Part shown: piece by piece, positions 33,641 through 42,059 of the stretch | Numbering within the stretch: position 1 is the stretch's first letter | Layout: every line of letters begins with the position of its first letter | Assembly: GCA_965237565.1 (NCBI GenBank) | Contig: OZ250145.1 | Coordinates: 806,001 to 870,000 of the forward strand | DNA length: 64,000 nucleotides | From: JANQSP01 sp965237565 | GTDB taxonomy: Bacteria > Bdellovibrionota > Bdellovibrionia > Bdellovibrionales > UBA1609 | Direction: 5' to 3' | The notes under the pieces: model-generated | Databases searched by the model: none | Seen by the model: only the letters and a program-made list of their open reading frames with translations | What the model was told of the DNA's origin: nothing | Made by a program: the position numbers and the translations under genes

Positions 33641-35965
33641 CTATTTGTTATTTTTTTTATTCAGTTCTTTGTAGGTTTGAATTTTTAAACAAGTCATTAC
33701 GATTGTGTTTGCCACTTCTTCGGTCGTTCCTGTTCGTTGCAACACATTGACTGGTTTGTTCATCCCCATTAAAAATGGTCCCAGCACTTCTCCTGCACCC
33801 AATTGCTGAATGAGTTTGTAGGCAATATTTCCTGAATCCAAATTCGGGAAGATCAACACGTTGGCTCCCTCTTGAATCAAAGAAAAAGGAAAAATATTTT
33901 TCGCAATTTTTGGATTGATCGCTGTGTCTGCTTGCATTTCTCCTTCTACAATCCAGTTCGGATGCCACTGTTTCACGAGGACTGTCGCTTTCCTCATTTT
34001 CTTAGGGTTTTCCTGTTTGCTTGTAAAGTTTGAAAAGCTCAGCATGGCGATGCGAGGAACGATGTTCAAACCCCTTGCTACTTGTGCAGTGTGGACGGCA
34101 ATGTCAGCTACTTGCTCAGCAGTGGGGTCAATGTTGACCGTTGTATCTGCAAGAAACAACATTTTGTCATCCAATAGCACAATATTCATTCCTGCCGCCG
34201 TTCTTCTTTCTCCCGTTCCAATAATTTGCAGGATGGGGCGAATGCTATCTACATAATTTTGTGTGGCCCCGGTAATAATGGCCTCAGAGTGACCCATTCG
34301 AACAGACATCGCTCCAAAGTAATTGGGATCTTTCATCAAACGAGCTGCTTCTTTTTTCAAAATGCCTCGGCGTTTTTTTAATTCATAAAAGCTGTCCACA
34401 TAACTTCGAAAGGAATCACTTATTGATGGATGAATGATCTCCACATGATCCATATTGTCCAACTCCATTTCTTGAATCAGATGGCGAATTTCTTCTGCAT
34501 TTCCCAATAAGATAGGGTGGAAGAGTTTTTCTTCAAAGAGCATGTTGATGGCCTTTAGAGTTCTTTTGCTGTTTCCTTCAGGAAAAACAATTTTAGGAAT
34601 TTTCCAATTTCTTGATTTATTTTTACGCTTCACTTGATTGGTGATCTGTTTGATAAAGCCTCTTTTTCGACCTTGGAAACTAGCCAGTCTGAGCTTGTAT
34701 TTTTCAAAATCTTTGATTGGTTTTTGAGCCACGCCAGAATCCATCGCAGCCTTTGCCACAGCTGGTGCCACACGGGTGAGAACTCTCATGTCAAAAGGTT
34801 TTGGCAGAATGTAGTTGGGACCAAAATGAAAAATTTCATCTTGGTAAGCCTTGGATACACTGTCTGGAACATCTTCACGAGCTAGTTTAGCTAGAGCCAT
34901 TACCGCCGCTCTTTTCATTTCTTCGTTGATATTAGTGGCTTGTACATCCAAGGCTCCGCGAAAAATGGATGGAAAGCCCAAAACATTATTTACTTGGTTG
35001 GGATAGTCACTTCTGCCAGTTGCGATGATGATATCGGGGATTGTTTCAATGGCTAGATGGTAGTCAATTTCTGGATCAGGGTTGGCCATAGCAAAAACGA
35101 TGGGTCGAGGCTTCATGCTTTTCAACATCTCCGGTGTGAGAGTGTCCTTCACTGACAAGCCGATAAAGACATCAGTGTTTTTCATCGCTTCTTTCAAGGT
35201 TCTTTTGGAGGTTTTGATAGCAAATTCTTGTTTGTAAATGTTCATGTTTTGCTTTCGTTCAGAGTGAATGACACCATTTGAGTCACACAAAATGAGATTT
35301 TCTTTTCTGACTCCCAAGCTAAGGAGCAAGCGAGCACAGGCGATGGCTGCAGCTCCCGCTCCGTTAAAGATCACTTGGATTTTATTCAATTTTTTATTTC
35401 TAATGTGGCAGGCGTTTAATAAAGCAGCGGCTGTGATGATAGCCGTTCCGTGCTGGTCATCATGGAAAACAGGGATGTTTAATTCTTTTTCTAGTCTGCG
35501 TTCAATCTCAAAGCATTCTGGAGCTCGGACATCTTCTAGGTTGATACCGCCAAAAGTTGGTTCCAAAGCTTTGCAGACAGAAACAAATTCCTCTATTGTC
35601 TGTACTTTTAACTCAATATCAAAGACATTGATTCCGGCAAATTGTTTGAAAAGAATTCCTTTGCCTTCCATGACAGGTTTTGCAGCAAGAGGGCCAATGT
35701 TTCCCAGTCCCAAAACTGCCGTACCATTTGTAATTACGGCAACCAAATTGCTTTTGGCTGTGTATTCGTAAACTTGTTCTGGGTTTTTGGAAATTTCTAA
35801 ACAAGGGTAAGCAACACCCGGACTGTATGCGAGAGACAAATCATCATCTGTATCCACCGGCTTGCTGGGGGCGACTAAAATTTTCCCTCTTGGTTCTTTT
35901 CTGTGGTAATCGAGGGCCAGTTTTCTCAGTCGGCTAGAAGAATCTTGTCGTTCTTTTTTCTTCAC
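33641..35965 (-). CDS. maeB: NADP-dependent malic enzyme with phosphotransacetylase-like domain (MaeB type)
   Basis: Oxidative decarboxylation of malate to pyruvate, giving NADPH. 774 residues: malic enzyme part (about 1-430) with AYSPGVAYPCLEI, KSNLVAVITNGTAVLGLGNI, the DDQHGTAI metal/substrate site and the Rossmann motif FNGAGAAAIA; then a phosphate acetyltransferase-like domain (about 445-770) with VFPEGNSKRTLKA and FLMGMNKPVNVLQR. In MaeB this second domain is usually regulatory, sensing acetyl-CoA. It is divergent from the thiolase-like gene 81 bases away, so malate-derived NADPH/pyruvate and fatty-acid breakdown are neighbours, though no shared regulation is visible. Confidence 0.95.
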   Translation of the reverse strand: MKKKERQDSSSRLRKLALDYHRKEPRGKILVAPSKPVDTDDDLSLAYSPGVAYPCLEISKNPEQVYEYTAKSNLVAVITNGTAVLGLGNIGPLAAKPVMEGKGILFKQFAGINVFDIELKVQTIEEFVSVCKALEPTFGGINLEDVRAPECFEIERRLEKELNIPVFHDDQHGTAIITAAALLNACHIRNKKLNKIQVIFNGAGAAAIACARLLLSLGVRKENLILCDSNGVIHSERKQNMNIYKQEFAIKTSKRTLKEAMKNTDVFIGLSVKDTLTPEMLKSMKPRPIVFAMANPDPEIDYHLAIETIPDIIIATGRSDYPNQVNNVLGFPSIFRGALDVQATNINEEMKRAAVMALAKLAREDVPDSVSKAYQDEIFHFGPNYILPKPFDMRVLTRVAPAVAKAAMDSGVAQKPIKDFEKYKLRLASFQGRKRGFIKQITNQVKRKNKSRNWKIPKIVFPEGNSKRTLKAINMLFEEKLFHPILLGNAEEIRHLIQEMELDNMDHVEIIHPSISDSFRSYVDSFYELKKRRGILKKEAARLMKDPNYFGAMSVRMGHSEAIITGATQNYVDSIRPILQIIGTGERRTAAGMNIVLLDDKMLFLADTTVNIDPTAEQVADIAVHTAQVARGLNIVPRIAMLSFSNFTSKQENPKKMRKATVLVKQWHPNWIVEGEMQADTAINPKIAKNIFPFSLIQEGANVLIFPNLDSGNIAYKLIQQLGAGEVLGPFLMGMNKPVNVLQRTGTTEEVANTIVMTCLKIQTYKELNKKNNK

Positions 35966-36046
35966 TTTCTGCCCTTTCTATTGATAAAAGAGACTAGAGA
36001 TTGAATCAGGATACTAACTTTATTTGCCTTCCATGGGAACTCATTA

Positions 36047-37330
36047 ATGTTGGAAAATAGTAAAGATGTTGTCATTGTTGAGGGTTTGAGAACAGCTTTT
36101 ATTCCATCCGATACTTTATTTAAGAATATTCGAGCAGATGAACTGGGGGCTTGGTCCATCAGGGAATTAATCCTTCGAACGCAGATGAAAGCAGAAGAAG
36201 TCGATGAAGTCATAATGGGCAATTGCCTAGCTCAACTGGACATCGCTCATCTCAGTGCTGTGATGGCGGGTCTCCAATATGTGTCTTCATTCACCGTAAA
36301 CAAAGACAGCCTTTCTTCCATGGAAAGTGTGATTCTCTCTTTCCATCGCATTCACTCACACACTGCAAGTGTTGTCATTGCCAGCGGAGTGGAAAGCCTA
36401 TCTTGTATTCCTTTTTCATTCACTAGGGATTTGACAAAATGGGTAGATGGAATGCTCCAGTCGAAAAATTGGTTTGATAAATTCAGATACCTTGTCGAAT
36501 TTCGTTTTTCACAATGCAAGCTCCAAAGAAATTTTCCTGATTTCTTTATGGATGGGATCTGCAAAAACGAAAAAAAAATGAAATACCTAGCGAGAGAATT
36601 TAATATTTCTTGTGAAAAACAAGATGAATTTGCTTTGCGAAGCTACGAGAAAGCTTTTTTTGCTCAAAAAAGTGGAAAACTTTCTAAAGAAATCACTCCG
36701 GTCTATTCTCCTCCTCATTTTCATTTGGTTGAAAAGGATCTGAAGTATGATCAAAAACCCTCCAAGAGGCTTCTTTCCAGAATGTCCTCTCCATTTCACT
36801 CGAAGGAAGGGGCTCTCACGGCTGGCAACACTGCCTTTATGGCGGATGGTTCAGTGTCTTTGTTGATGATGAGTCGAGACAAAGCCCTCTCCTTGGGCTA
36901 TCGTCCTTTAGTATCTGTTCATTCTTTTGCGTCTACTCACTCGGAGCTTTCTCAAAATGGCTTGGGCTTAGTGCTTGCCTGCAAAAAACTTCTAGACAAA
37001 ACAAAAATGCAAATCAAAGACATTTCTTTATTTGAATTCCATGAAGCTTTCTCTGCAGAAGTACTAGCCAACTTAGAGGCCTTTGGAAGCACTTCCTTTG
37101 CTGAAAAGCATTTGAATCAATCTTTGGCTCTGGGAGAAATCGACAGAGAAAAACTCAATGTGAATGGAGGAAGTCTTGCCTTTGGACATCCTCCGGGAGC
37201 CACGGGAGCTCGTTTGGTTTTGGATTTGATGAAGGAGATGAAACGCAGACAAGTCGAGTGGGGCATAGCCACCAGTTCTGAAAAAGATGGGCAAGCGACA
37301 GCCTTGTTGCTGAAAAATGAGGAAGATTAA
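36047..37330 (+). CDS. FadI/FadA-like thiolase with both catalytic cysteines replaced by serine
   Basis: A full-length thiolase fold of 427 residues: VVIVEGLRTAF, VIASGVESLS, the EFNISCEKQDEFALRSYEKA stretch, EGALTAGNTAFMADGS, HEAFSAE (the FadI/trifunctional-beta form) and NVNGGSLAFGHPPGATGAR with catalytic His381. Yet the nucleophile position, normally VNRxCxSG, reads VNKDSLSS (Ser88), and the second cysteine, normally TxCxGGGxG, reads TSSEKDG (Ser411). Normal thiolysis through an acyl-Cys should fail. The gene lies 2 bases before a FadB/FadJ-like gene, so it probably still forms the beta subunit of a complex, as a scaffold or with altered chemistry. GGGA precedes the ATG. Confidence 0.85.
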   Translation: MLENSKDVVIVEGLRTAFIPSDTLFKNIRADELGAWSIRELILRTQMKAEEVDEVIMGNCLAQLDIAHLSAVMAGLQYVSSFTVNKDSLSSMESVILSFHRIHSHTASVVIASGVESLSCIPFSFTRDLTKWVDGMLQSKNWFDKFRYLVEFRFSQCKLQRNFPDFFMDGICKNEKKMKYLAREFNISCEKQDEFALRSYEKAFFAQKSGKLSKEITPVYSPPHFHLVEKDLKYDQKPSKRLLSRMSSPFHSKEGALTAGNTAFMADGSVSLLMMSRDKALSLGYRPLVSVHSFASTHSELSQNGLGLVLACKKLLDKTKMQIKDISLFEFHEAFSAEVLANLEAFGSTSFAEKHLNQSLALGEIDREKLNVNGGSLAFGHPPGATGARLVLDLMKEMKRRQVEWGIATSSEKDGQATALLLKNEED

Positions 37331-37332
37331 AA

Positions 37333-39465
37333 ATGCATAAACTCACTTTGAAAAATCACGTAGCAATCATCGAAATGGACAGAGAAAATAGTTTGTTATC
37401 GCCTTCATGTTTCGAGTCATTTAGAGAGACTGTGAAAAAAGTAATGAGCCAGCCGTCTATTTATGTAGTCTTGCTCATGCTTCGTCGGTCTTCTCATTTT
37501 TCCGTGAACGTCGGCCTTAGCCAGATAGAGAAAATTCACGGGAAAGAACAAATTGAGAGACGAGCCGATGAAATCTACGAACTCTTTGAATCAATGAAAG
37601 AATCGAAAATTTCATGGGTTTCTGTCATTCAAGGGCCTTGCTTAGGGGTGGGGAGCGGTTTGGAACTGGCCTTGGCCTCTGACTATCGAATGGCCGATTT
37701 TGATGAACACACGGTATTCAAATTTCAAGAATTATCCCTTGGTTTACTCCCCGCTTTTGGAGCTAGCCTAAGACTTTTGCAATTACTAGGTGTAAAAAAA
37801 ACAATGGAATTGTTCTTGAATGGATCCTCTCTTTCTTCTTCTATGGCTCATCATTTGTCTTTGGTAGACGAATTGGTCCACTCAAGGGACATAGAGAAAA
37901 AAGCTCTTTGCTTGGCCGATGAGATCATTGCTGGAAAAAAGACTTTTCATCCAGAAAGAAAAACCAAAGCCCTTCGTCTCTCAGATCAGTGGTTTGAGTC
38001 ACCAATGGGGCGTCAGTTGATGTATTACAGAATCAAAAAGAAAATTGTTTCTCGCACAAAAACTTTTTATCCTGCTCCTTTAAAATTCATTGAGCTGGTA
38101 AAAAAAATATATCCCATCAAGCGTTTGAAACTAGCCCTTAAAACGGAGAATCAAGCTTTTTGCGATTTGGCTATCACATCCGCTAGCAAACATCTTCGTT
38201 TTCTTTCCTTGGCAAAGGAGAAACTCGACGACAGATGGAAAACAAGCTACATTCCCGCGCCAATTGAAAAGGTCGCTGTGCTGGGAGCCGGCCAAATGGG
38301 TTCGCTCATTACCCACTGGCTGATTGATTCCTCCCATTTGGTTTTGTTGAAAGACATTCACAGGCCTTCTTTTTCTTCTGCTTTTAAAATCATTGATTTT
38401 CTTTTGGATCAACAGTGCCAACAGGGAATGATGCAAGAAGAAGAAAAACGTATTCGTTTAATGAGAGTGCATCCCCAAACGGATGAATCTGGTTTTCGCC
38501 ATGTGGATTTGGTGATTGAGACGGTCTTGGAAAACGAGGAAATTAAAAAGAAAGTGATTGCTGAAACAGCTAAACATCTTCCTGAAAAGACTTTGTTTGC
38601 AACCAATACATCTTCTTTGAGTGTCAGTGAATTGGCAAAAGCTCATCCGGTCCCTTCTCGCTTTGTCGGTTTGCATTTTTTTTATCCCGTTCACAAAGTC
38701 CCATTGGTGGAAGTCGTGCGTGGAGAACAAACCAGTGAAAAAACTCTTCTCTTCTTGACTCAATGGTTGAAAAAAAGAGGGAAAACAGCATTGGTTGTCA
38801 AAGATCGTCCGGGTTTTTTGGTCAATCGCCTTCTTTGTGCCTTCGTATCAGAAGCTCTTTGGTGCTTACAAGATGGTGTGAATATCCAAGCCATTGATCA
38901 GGTGTATACCTCCTTTGGTTTTCGTATGGGACCTTTTCGTCTGATGGATGAAATAGGTCTGGATCTGTGTTTAACCCTTATGAAATCCTGTCAAAGTGCT
39001 GGTGTATTTTTGGATTTGCCGGAATGTGTTTTTACATTGCGACCCACTTTCCTAGGAAGAAAGAACAAAATTGGATTCTATGTCTATGATGATCAAGGCC
39101 AAGCAGAGAGAGTCAATGATTTGATTTATCAAAATGTTCGTTTGAAACAATCTTCCCTTGTTTTATCTGAGAAAGATATTTTGGAAAGGGGATTATATCG
39201 TCTGGTGAATGAGGCTGGGAAGGCTCTTTTGGAAGAAAAAATTGTGGATTCAGCAAGTGAGTTGGATTTGGCCTTGGTCTTAGGTATGGGATTTCCGGCT
39301 TTTCGAGGAGGTTTGTTGAAATATGCTGATGAAATCAGTCTGGAAACAATTACCAATCAATTGAACACTTTCTCACAGACATTGGGCGATCGTTTCCGTC
39401 CTGTTCCTTCTTTGTTAGAAAAAGTTTCCAAACGGCAAAATTTTTATCAAAATGTTTTGAAATAA
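37333..39465 (+). CDS. FadJ/FadB-like enoyl-CoA hydratase / 3-hydroxyacyl-CoA dehydrogenase
   Basis: Bifunctional beta-oxidation alpha subunit, 710 residues. The N-terminal crotonase domain (about 1-260) keeps both catalytic glutamates (in GLELALASDYR and FQELSLGLLPAFG), though the oxyanion segment usually reading GAD is divergent (SVNVGLS). From about residue 310 comes the dehydrogenase: NAD motif VLGAGQMGS, NTSSLS, GLHFFYPVHKVPLVEVV with the catalytic His and Glu, and DRPGFLVNRLL. The normally conserved HFFNPV is HFFYPV. A second C-terminal dehydrogenase domain ends the chain (FPAFRGG). Translationally coupled to the thiolase-like gene. Trifunctional complex formation is inferred. Confidence 0.92.
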   Translation: MHKLTLKNHVAIIEMDRENSLLSPSCFESFRETVKKVMSQPSIYVVLLMLRRSSHFSVNVGLSQIEKIHGKEQIERRADEIYELFESMKESKISWVSVIQGPCLGVGSGLELALASDYRMADFDEHTVFKFQELSLGLLPAFGASLRLLQLLGVKKTMELFLNGSSLSSSMAHHLSLVDELVHSRDIEKKALCLADEIIAGKKTFHPERKTKALRLSDQWFESPMGRQLMYYRIKKKIVSRTKTFYPAPLKFIELVKKIYPIKRLKLALKTENQAFCDLAITSASKHLRFLSLAKEKLDDRWKTSYIPAPIEKVAVLGAGQMGSLITHWLIDSSHLVLLKDIHRPSFSSAFKIIDFLLDQQCQQGMMQEEEKRIRLMRVHPQTDESGFRHVDLVIETVLENEEIKKKVIAETAKHLPEKTLFATNTSSLSVSELAKAHPVPSRFVGLHFFYPVHKVPLVEVVRGEQTSEKTLLFLTQWLKKRGKTALVVKDRPGFLVNRLLCAFVSEALWCLQDGVNIQAIDQVYTSFGFRMGPFRLMDEIGLDLCLTLMKSCQSAGVFLDLPECVFTLRPTFLGRKNKIGFYVYDDQGQAERVNDLIYQNVRLKQSSLVLSEKDILERGLYRLVNEAGKALLEEKIVDSASELDLALVLGMGFPAFRGGLLKYADEISLETITNQLNTFSQTLGDRFRPVPSLLEKVSKRQNFYQNVLK

Positions 39466-39535
39466 GTTTTCAGAATACTTTTCAGCTAGCCGATTGTTGA
39501 AGTAGGCGGATTCTTAGAGGAAAGGCTTCATTATC

Positions 39536-40219
39536 ATGCAGATTGCAAACATTTTACCTTTGTTTTTTATCGTTTTTCTTTCTCTTTTCAATTGTGCTGG
39601 ACCGGTTTACGACACGGGAAATTCCCCAGGTTTTGTAAACGGTGATGGGAATGGTTTGAATACGACGACGAATCCCACCAATAATACTTGTGCGAATGGA
39701 GGATTATGGGGAGGAGTCTCCTGTTCTTCGGGTAGCGATTCAGATCCTTCCTATAGGCAGTTTATCTCTTCAGGGTCGGATATTTCCCCCAGTACAACTC
39801 GAGTCGGAGCGATTTCTTGTAATCCGGGTGACAGACGTGGAATTTTAATACGATTGGCAGTAAAATTCAACGGAGTCTTTGATCCCAATGGTTCGAACAA
39901 TCGTTTGATTATGCAACCGGGTTCTTCAGAGATGGACGTTGTTGTTCATTATGCTGACGCAAGTTCGGGAGCCCAACAGACCATAAAATTTGAATTGCAA
40001 GGACAAAGCGGGGAGGTCAATGGCAATCGAGCGAGCTTGATTTTTGCGGATTCAAAAGGAACAGTGACTGTATCAGGAAGTTTTACCGCCCAATCTTTTT
40101 CTGGAGATATTTCATTTGCTAACGAGCAGGATTGGAATGGAAAGAGGCCTGGGGCCAAAGGAACTTTGGGAAGATTTCAGATCGATACTTGTTCGGCATT
40201 TTCTACTTCGAACATATAG
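39536..40219 (+). CDS. Lipoprotein, unknown function
   Basis: 227 residues with a lipoprotein signal (lipobox LFNC, Cys20) and a Gly/Asn/Thr-rich low-complexity stretch up to about residue 75, followed by a beta-rich domain (ILIRLAVKFNGVFD, VVVHYADAS, ASLIFADSKGTVTVSGSF) and a C-terminal Cys. GAGGAAAGG supports the ATG. It sits between two beta-oxidation genes but nothing in it suggests lipid chemistry. I do not recognise the family. Confidence 0.7.
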   Translation: MQIANILPLFFIVFLSLFNCAGPVYDTGNSPGFVNGDGNGLNTTTNPTNNTCANGGLWGGVSCSSGSDSDPSYRQFISSGSDISPSTTRVGAISCNPGDRRGILIRLAVKFNGVFDPNGSNNRLIMQPGSSEMDVVVHYADASSGAQQTIKFELQGQSGEVNGNRASLIFADSKGTVTVSGSFTAQSFSGDISFANEQDWNGKRPGAKGTLGRFQIDTCSAFSTSNI

Positions 40220-40236
40220 AAAGTTGTTAATAAGTT

Positions 40237-41079
40237 ATGTTTTCTCGTGTTGCTGTAATTGGAGCGGGTCAGATGGGTTCTGGCATTGCTCAAATAATCG
40301 CTCAAAAAAATATATCAGTTCATTTAATTGATCTGAATGAGGCTCTCTGTGAAAAAGCCATCCAGTCTATAAAGCATAGTCTTAAAAAACTGCACCAAAA
40401 ACGAAGCCTGCATTTGCTTCCAGAAAAAGTGCTAGAAAATATTCAGCTTGGTCAAAATATGGCTGTGATCAAAGACTGTGATTTGGTCATAGAGGCTGTT
40501 CCCGAATTGATCAGTTTGAAACAAAAAGTTTTTAAGGAAATCTCTCATTTGGTAGGTGAGAAAACGGTGATCGTCAGCAATACTTCTTCTTTGCCGATTG
40601 CTTCTTTGGCTCAGGGGGTACATTTGCCCAATCGAGTGGCGGGGCTTCATTTCATGCAACCCGTTCCTTTGATGAAACTTGTGGAGTTGATTCACACGGG
40701 CCAAACCTCAAAAGAGGTGATTCAAAAGCTTCAAAAGTTTCTATCTTTTTTGGAAAAAGTCAGCGTACTTGTGGCGGATCGGCCCGGCTTTGTCGTAAAC
40801 CGCATTTTGATGCCGATGATTCACGAAGCGATTCAATTGCTTGAAGAATCCGATCATTCTCCCGAAGAAATAGACAAAGCCATCATTTTGGCTTGTCATC
40901 ATCCCATGGGTCCACTAGCATTGGCTGATTTCATCGGTTTGGATACTTGTCTTTCCATCATGGAAGTTTTGCATCAGAATCTGGGTGAGAAGTATCGTCC
41001 TTGCTCCCTGTTGAAAGAGTATGTCTCGAAGGGATGGCTCGGCAAAAAAACGAAAAAAGGCTTGTACAATTATTCTTAA
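40237..41079 (+). CDS. 3-hydroxyacyl/3-hydroxybutyryl-CoA dehydrogenase
   Basis: 280-residue stand-alone NAD-dependent dehydrogenase of the Hbd/PaaH family: VAVIGAGQMGSGIAQ, VIEAVPE, SNTSSLPI, the catalytic His/Glu segment LHFMQPVPLMKLVE, DRPGFVVNRIL and the C-terminal PMGPLALADFIGLD and GWLGKKTKKGLYNY. The usual HFFNPV is HFMQPV. It oxidises 3-hydroxyacyl-CoA, or works in reverse toward 3-hydroxybutyryl-CoA. It duplicates the activity of the FadJ-like domain upstream. Its stop lies in a perfect palindrome (41067-41088). Confidence 0.93.
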   Translation: MFSRVAVIGAGQMGSGIAQIIAQKNISVHLIDLNEALCEKAIQSIKHSLKKLHQKRSLHLLPEKVLENIQLGQNMAVIKDCDLVIEAVPELISLKQKVFKEISHLVGEKTVIVSNTSSLPIASLAQGVHLPNRVAGLHFMQPVPLMKLVELIHTGQTSKEVIQKLQKFLSFLEKVSVLVADRPGFVVNRILMPMIHEAIQLLEESDHSPEEIDKAIILACHHPMGPLALADFIGLDTCLSIMEVLHQNLGEKYRPCSLLKEYVSKGWLGKKTKKGLYNYS

Positions 41080-41088
41080 GAATAATTG
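41067..41088. repeat. 22-bp perfect palindrome across the dehydrogenase stop codon
   Basis: The 11 bases 41067-41077 (CAATTATTCTT) are the exact reverse complement of 41078-41088. As RNA this could fold into a 9-bp stem with a TTAA loop, but no T-run follows. As DNA it resembles a dimer-binding operator 80 bases ahead of rpsL. Confidence 0.6.
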
Positions 41089-41166
41089 ATTGACTAATTG
41101 CTCATATCAGGATTAAAAACCCAAGAGTCTATTGACGTATTTGTGATCATTTTCTGAAAGGAACGT

Positions 41167-41544
41167 ATGCCTACTCTCAACCAGCTGATAAGAAAGAGCA
41201 GAACAATACAAAGAGTTCGAACCAAGTCTCCGGCTCTGACCAGCTGTCCGCAACGCAGAGGGATATGTACTCGTGTCTTCACTCGTTCGCCAAAAAAACC
41301 CAATTCAGCTATTCGTAAAGTAGCTCGTGTTCGTTTGAGCAATGGTTTTGAGGTGAATGCCTACATTCCCGGCGAGGGTCATAATTTGCAAGAGCACTCA
41401 GTTGTTTTGCTTCGAGGAGGAAGAGTGCAAGACTTGCCAGGTGTGAAATATCATATTATTCGTGGTCATCTGGATACCCAAGGAGTAAAAGATAGAAAAA
41501 GAGCTCGTTCCAGATATGGGACGAAAAAAGCAAAGAAAAGTTAA
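41167..41544 (+). CDS. rpsL: 30S ribosomal protein S12
   Basis: Decoding-centre protein, 125 residues, with ALTSCPQRRGICTRVF and TRSPKKPNSAIRKVARVRL. The lysine corresponding to E. coli Lys42 is kept. The second streptomycin-linked lysine (Lys87, in RVKDLPGV) is Gln here: RVQDLPGVKYH. AAAGGA precedes the ATG. First gene of the rpsL-rpsG-fusA-purD group. Confidence 0.98.
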   Translation: MPTLNQLIRKSRTIQRVRTKSPALTSCPQRRGICTRVFTRSPKKPNSAIRKVARVRLSNGFEVNAYIPGEGHNLQEHSVVLLRGGRVQDLPGVKYHIIRGHLDTQGVKDRKRARSRYGTKKAKKS

Positions 41545-41553
41545 AGGATTTTC

Positions 41554-42030
41554 ATGTCTCGCCGAAATCGCAACATTCGTAAAAAAGAAATCGTTTCCGA
41601 TCCTGTTTATTCTGAAGGCTCGGTGTCTTACTTCATCAATAAGCTCATGTGGGATGGGAAAAAAGAGAAAGCCAGACACATTCTTTATGGGGCTTTTGAG
41701 ATAATGAAAAAGAAGTATCCCAATGAGGATGTCGTTTCTGTTTTTAAAAAGGCCATCGACAATTGCAAACCTTCCTTAGAGGTTCGTTCAAGACGAGTGG
41801 GTGGTGCCACGTACCAAGTTCCTATAGATGTGCGTCCCGTCAGAAGGGCCACATTGGCGATTCGGTGGCTCATCATACATTCTAGGTCTCGCAAAGAAAA
41901 AACCATGTCTGATCGTCTCGCCGGTGAGCTGATGGATGCTTATAACCATAGAGGTTCTTCTATAAAGAAAAAGGAAGATGTGCATCGCATGGCAGAATCC
42001 AACCGGGCTTTCTCTCATTACAACTGGTAA
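41554..42030 (+). CDS. rpsG: 30S ribosomal protein S7
   Basis: Primary assembly protein of the 30S head; 158 residues with the start MSRRN, DPVYSEG, LEVRSRRVGGATYQVP and the C-terminal MAESNRAFSHYNW. Nine bases after rpsL with AAAGGA as its ribosome site. Confidence 0.98.
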   Translation: MSRRNRNIRKKEIVSDPVYSEGSVSYFINKLMWDGKKEKARHILYGAFEIMKKKYPNEDVVSVFKKAIDNCKPSLEVRSRRVGGATYQVPIDVRPVRRATLAIRWLIIHSRSRKEKTMSDRLAGELMDAYNHRGSSIKKKEDVHRMAESNRAFSHYNW

Positions 42031-42059
42031 TTTTTTTTTCAAATCTTTAAGAGGTTCTT

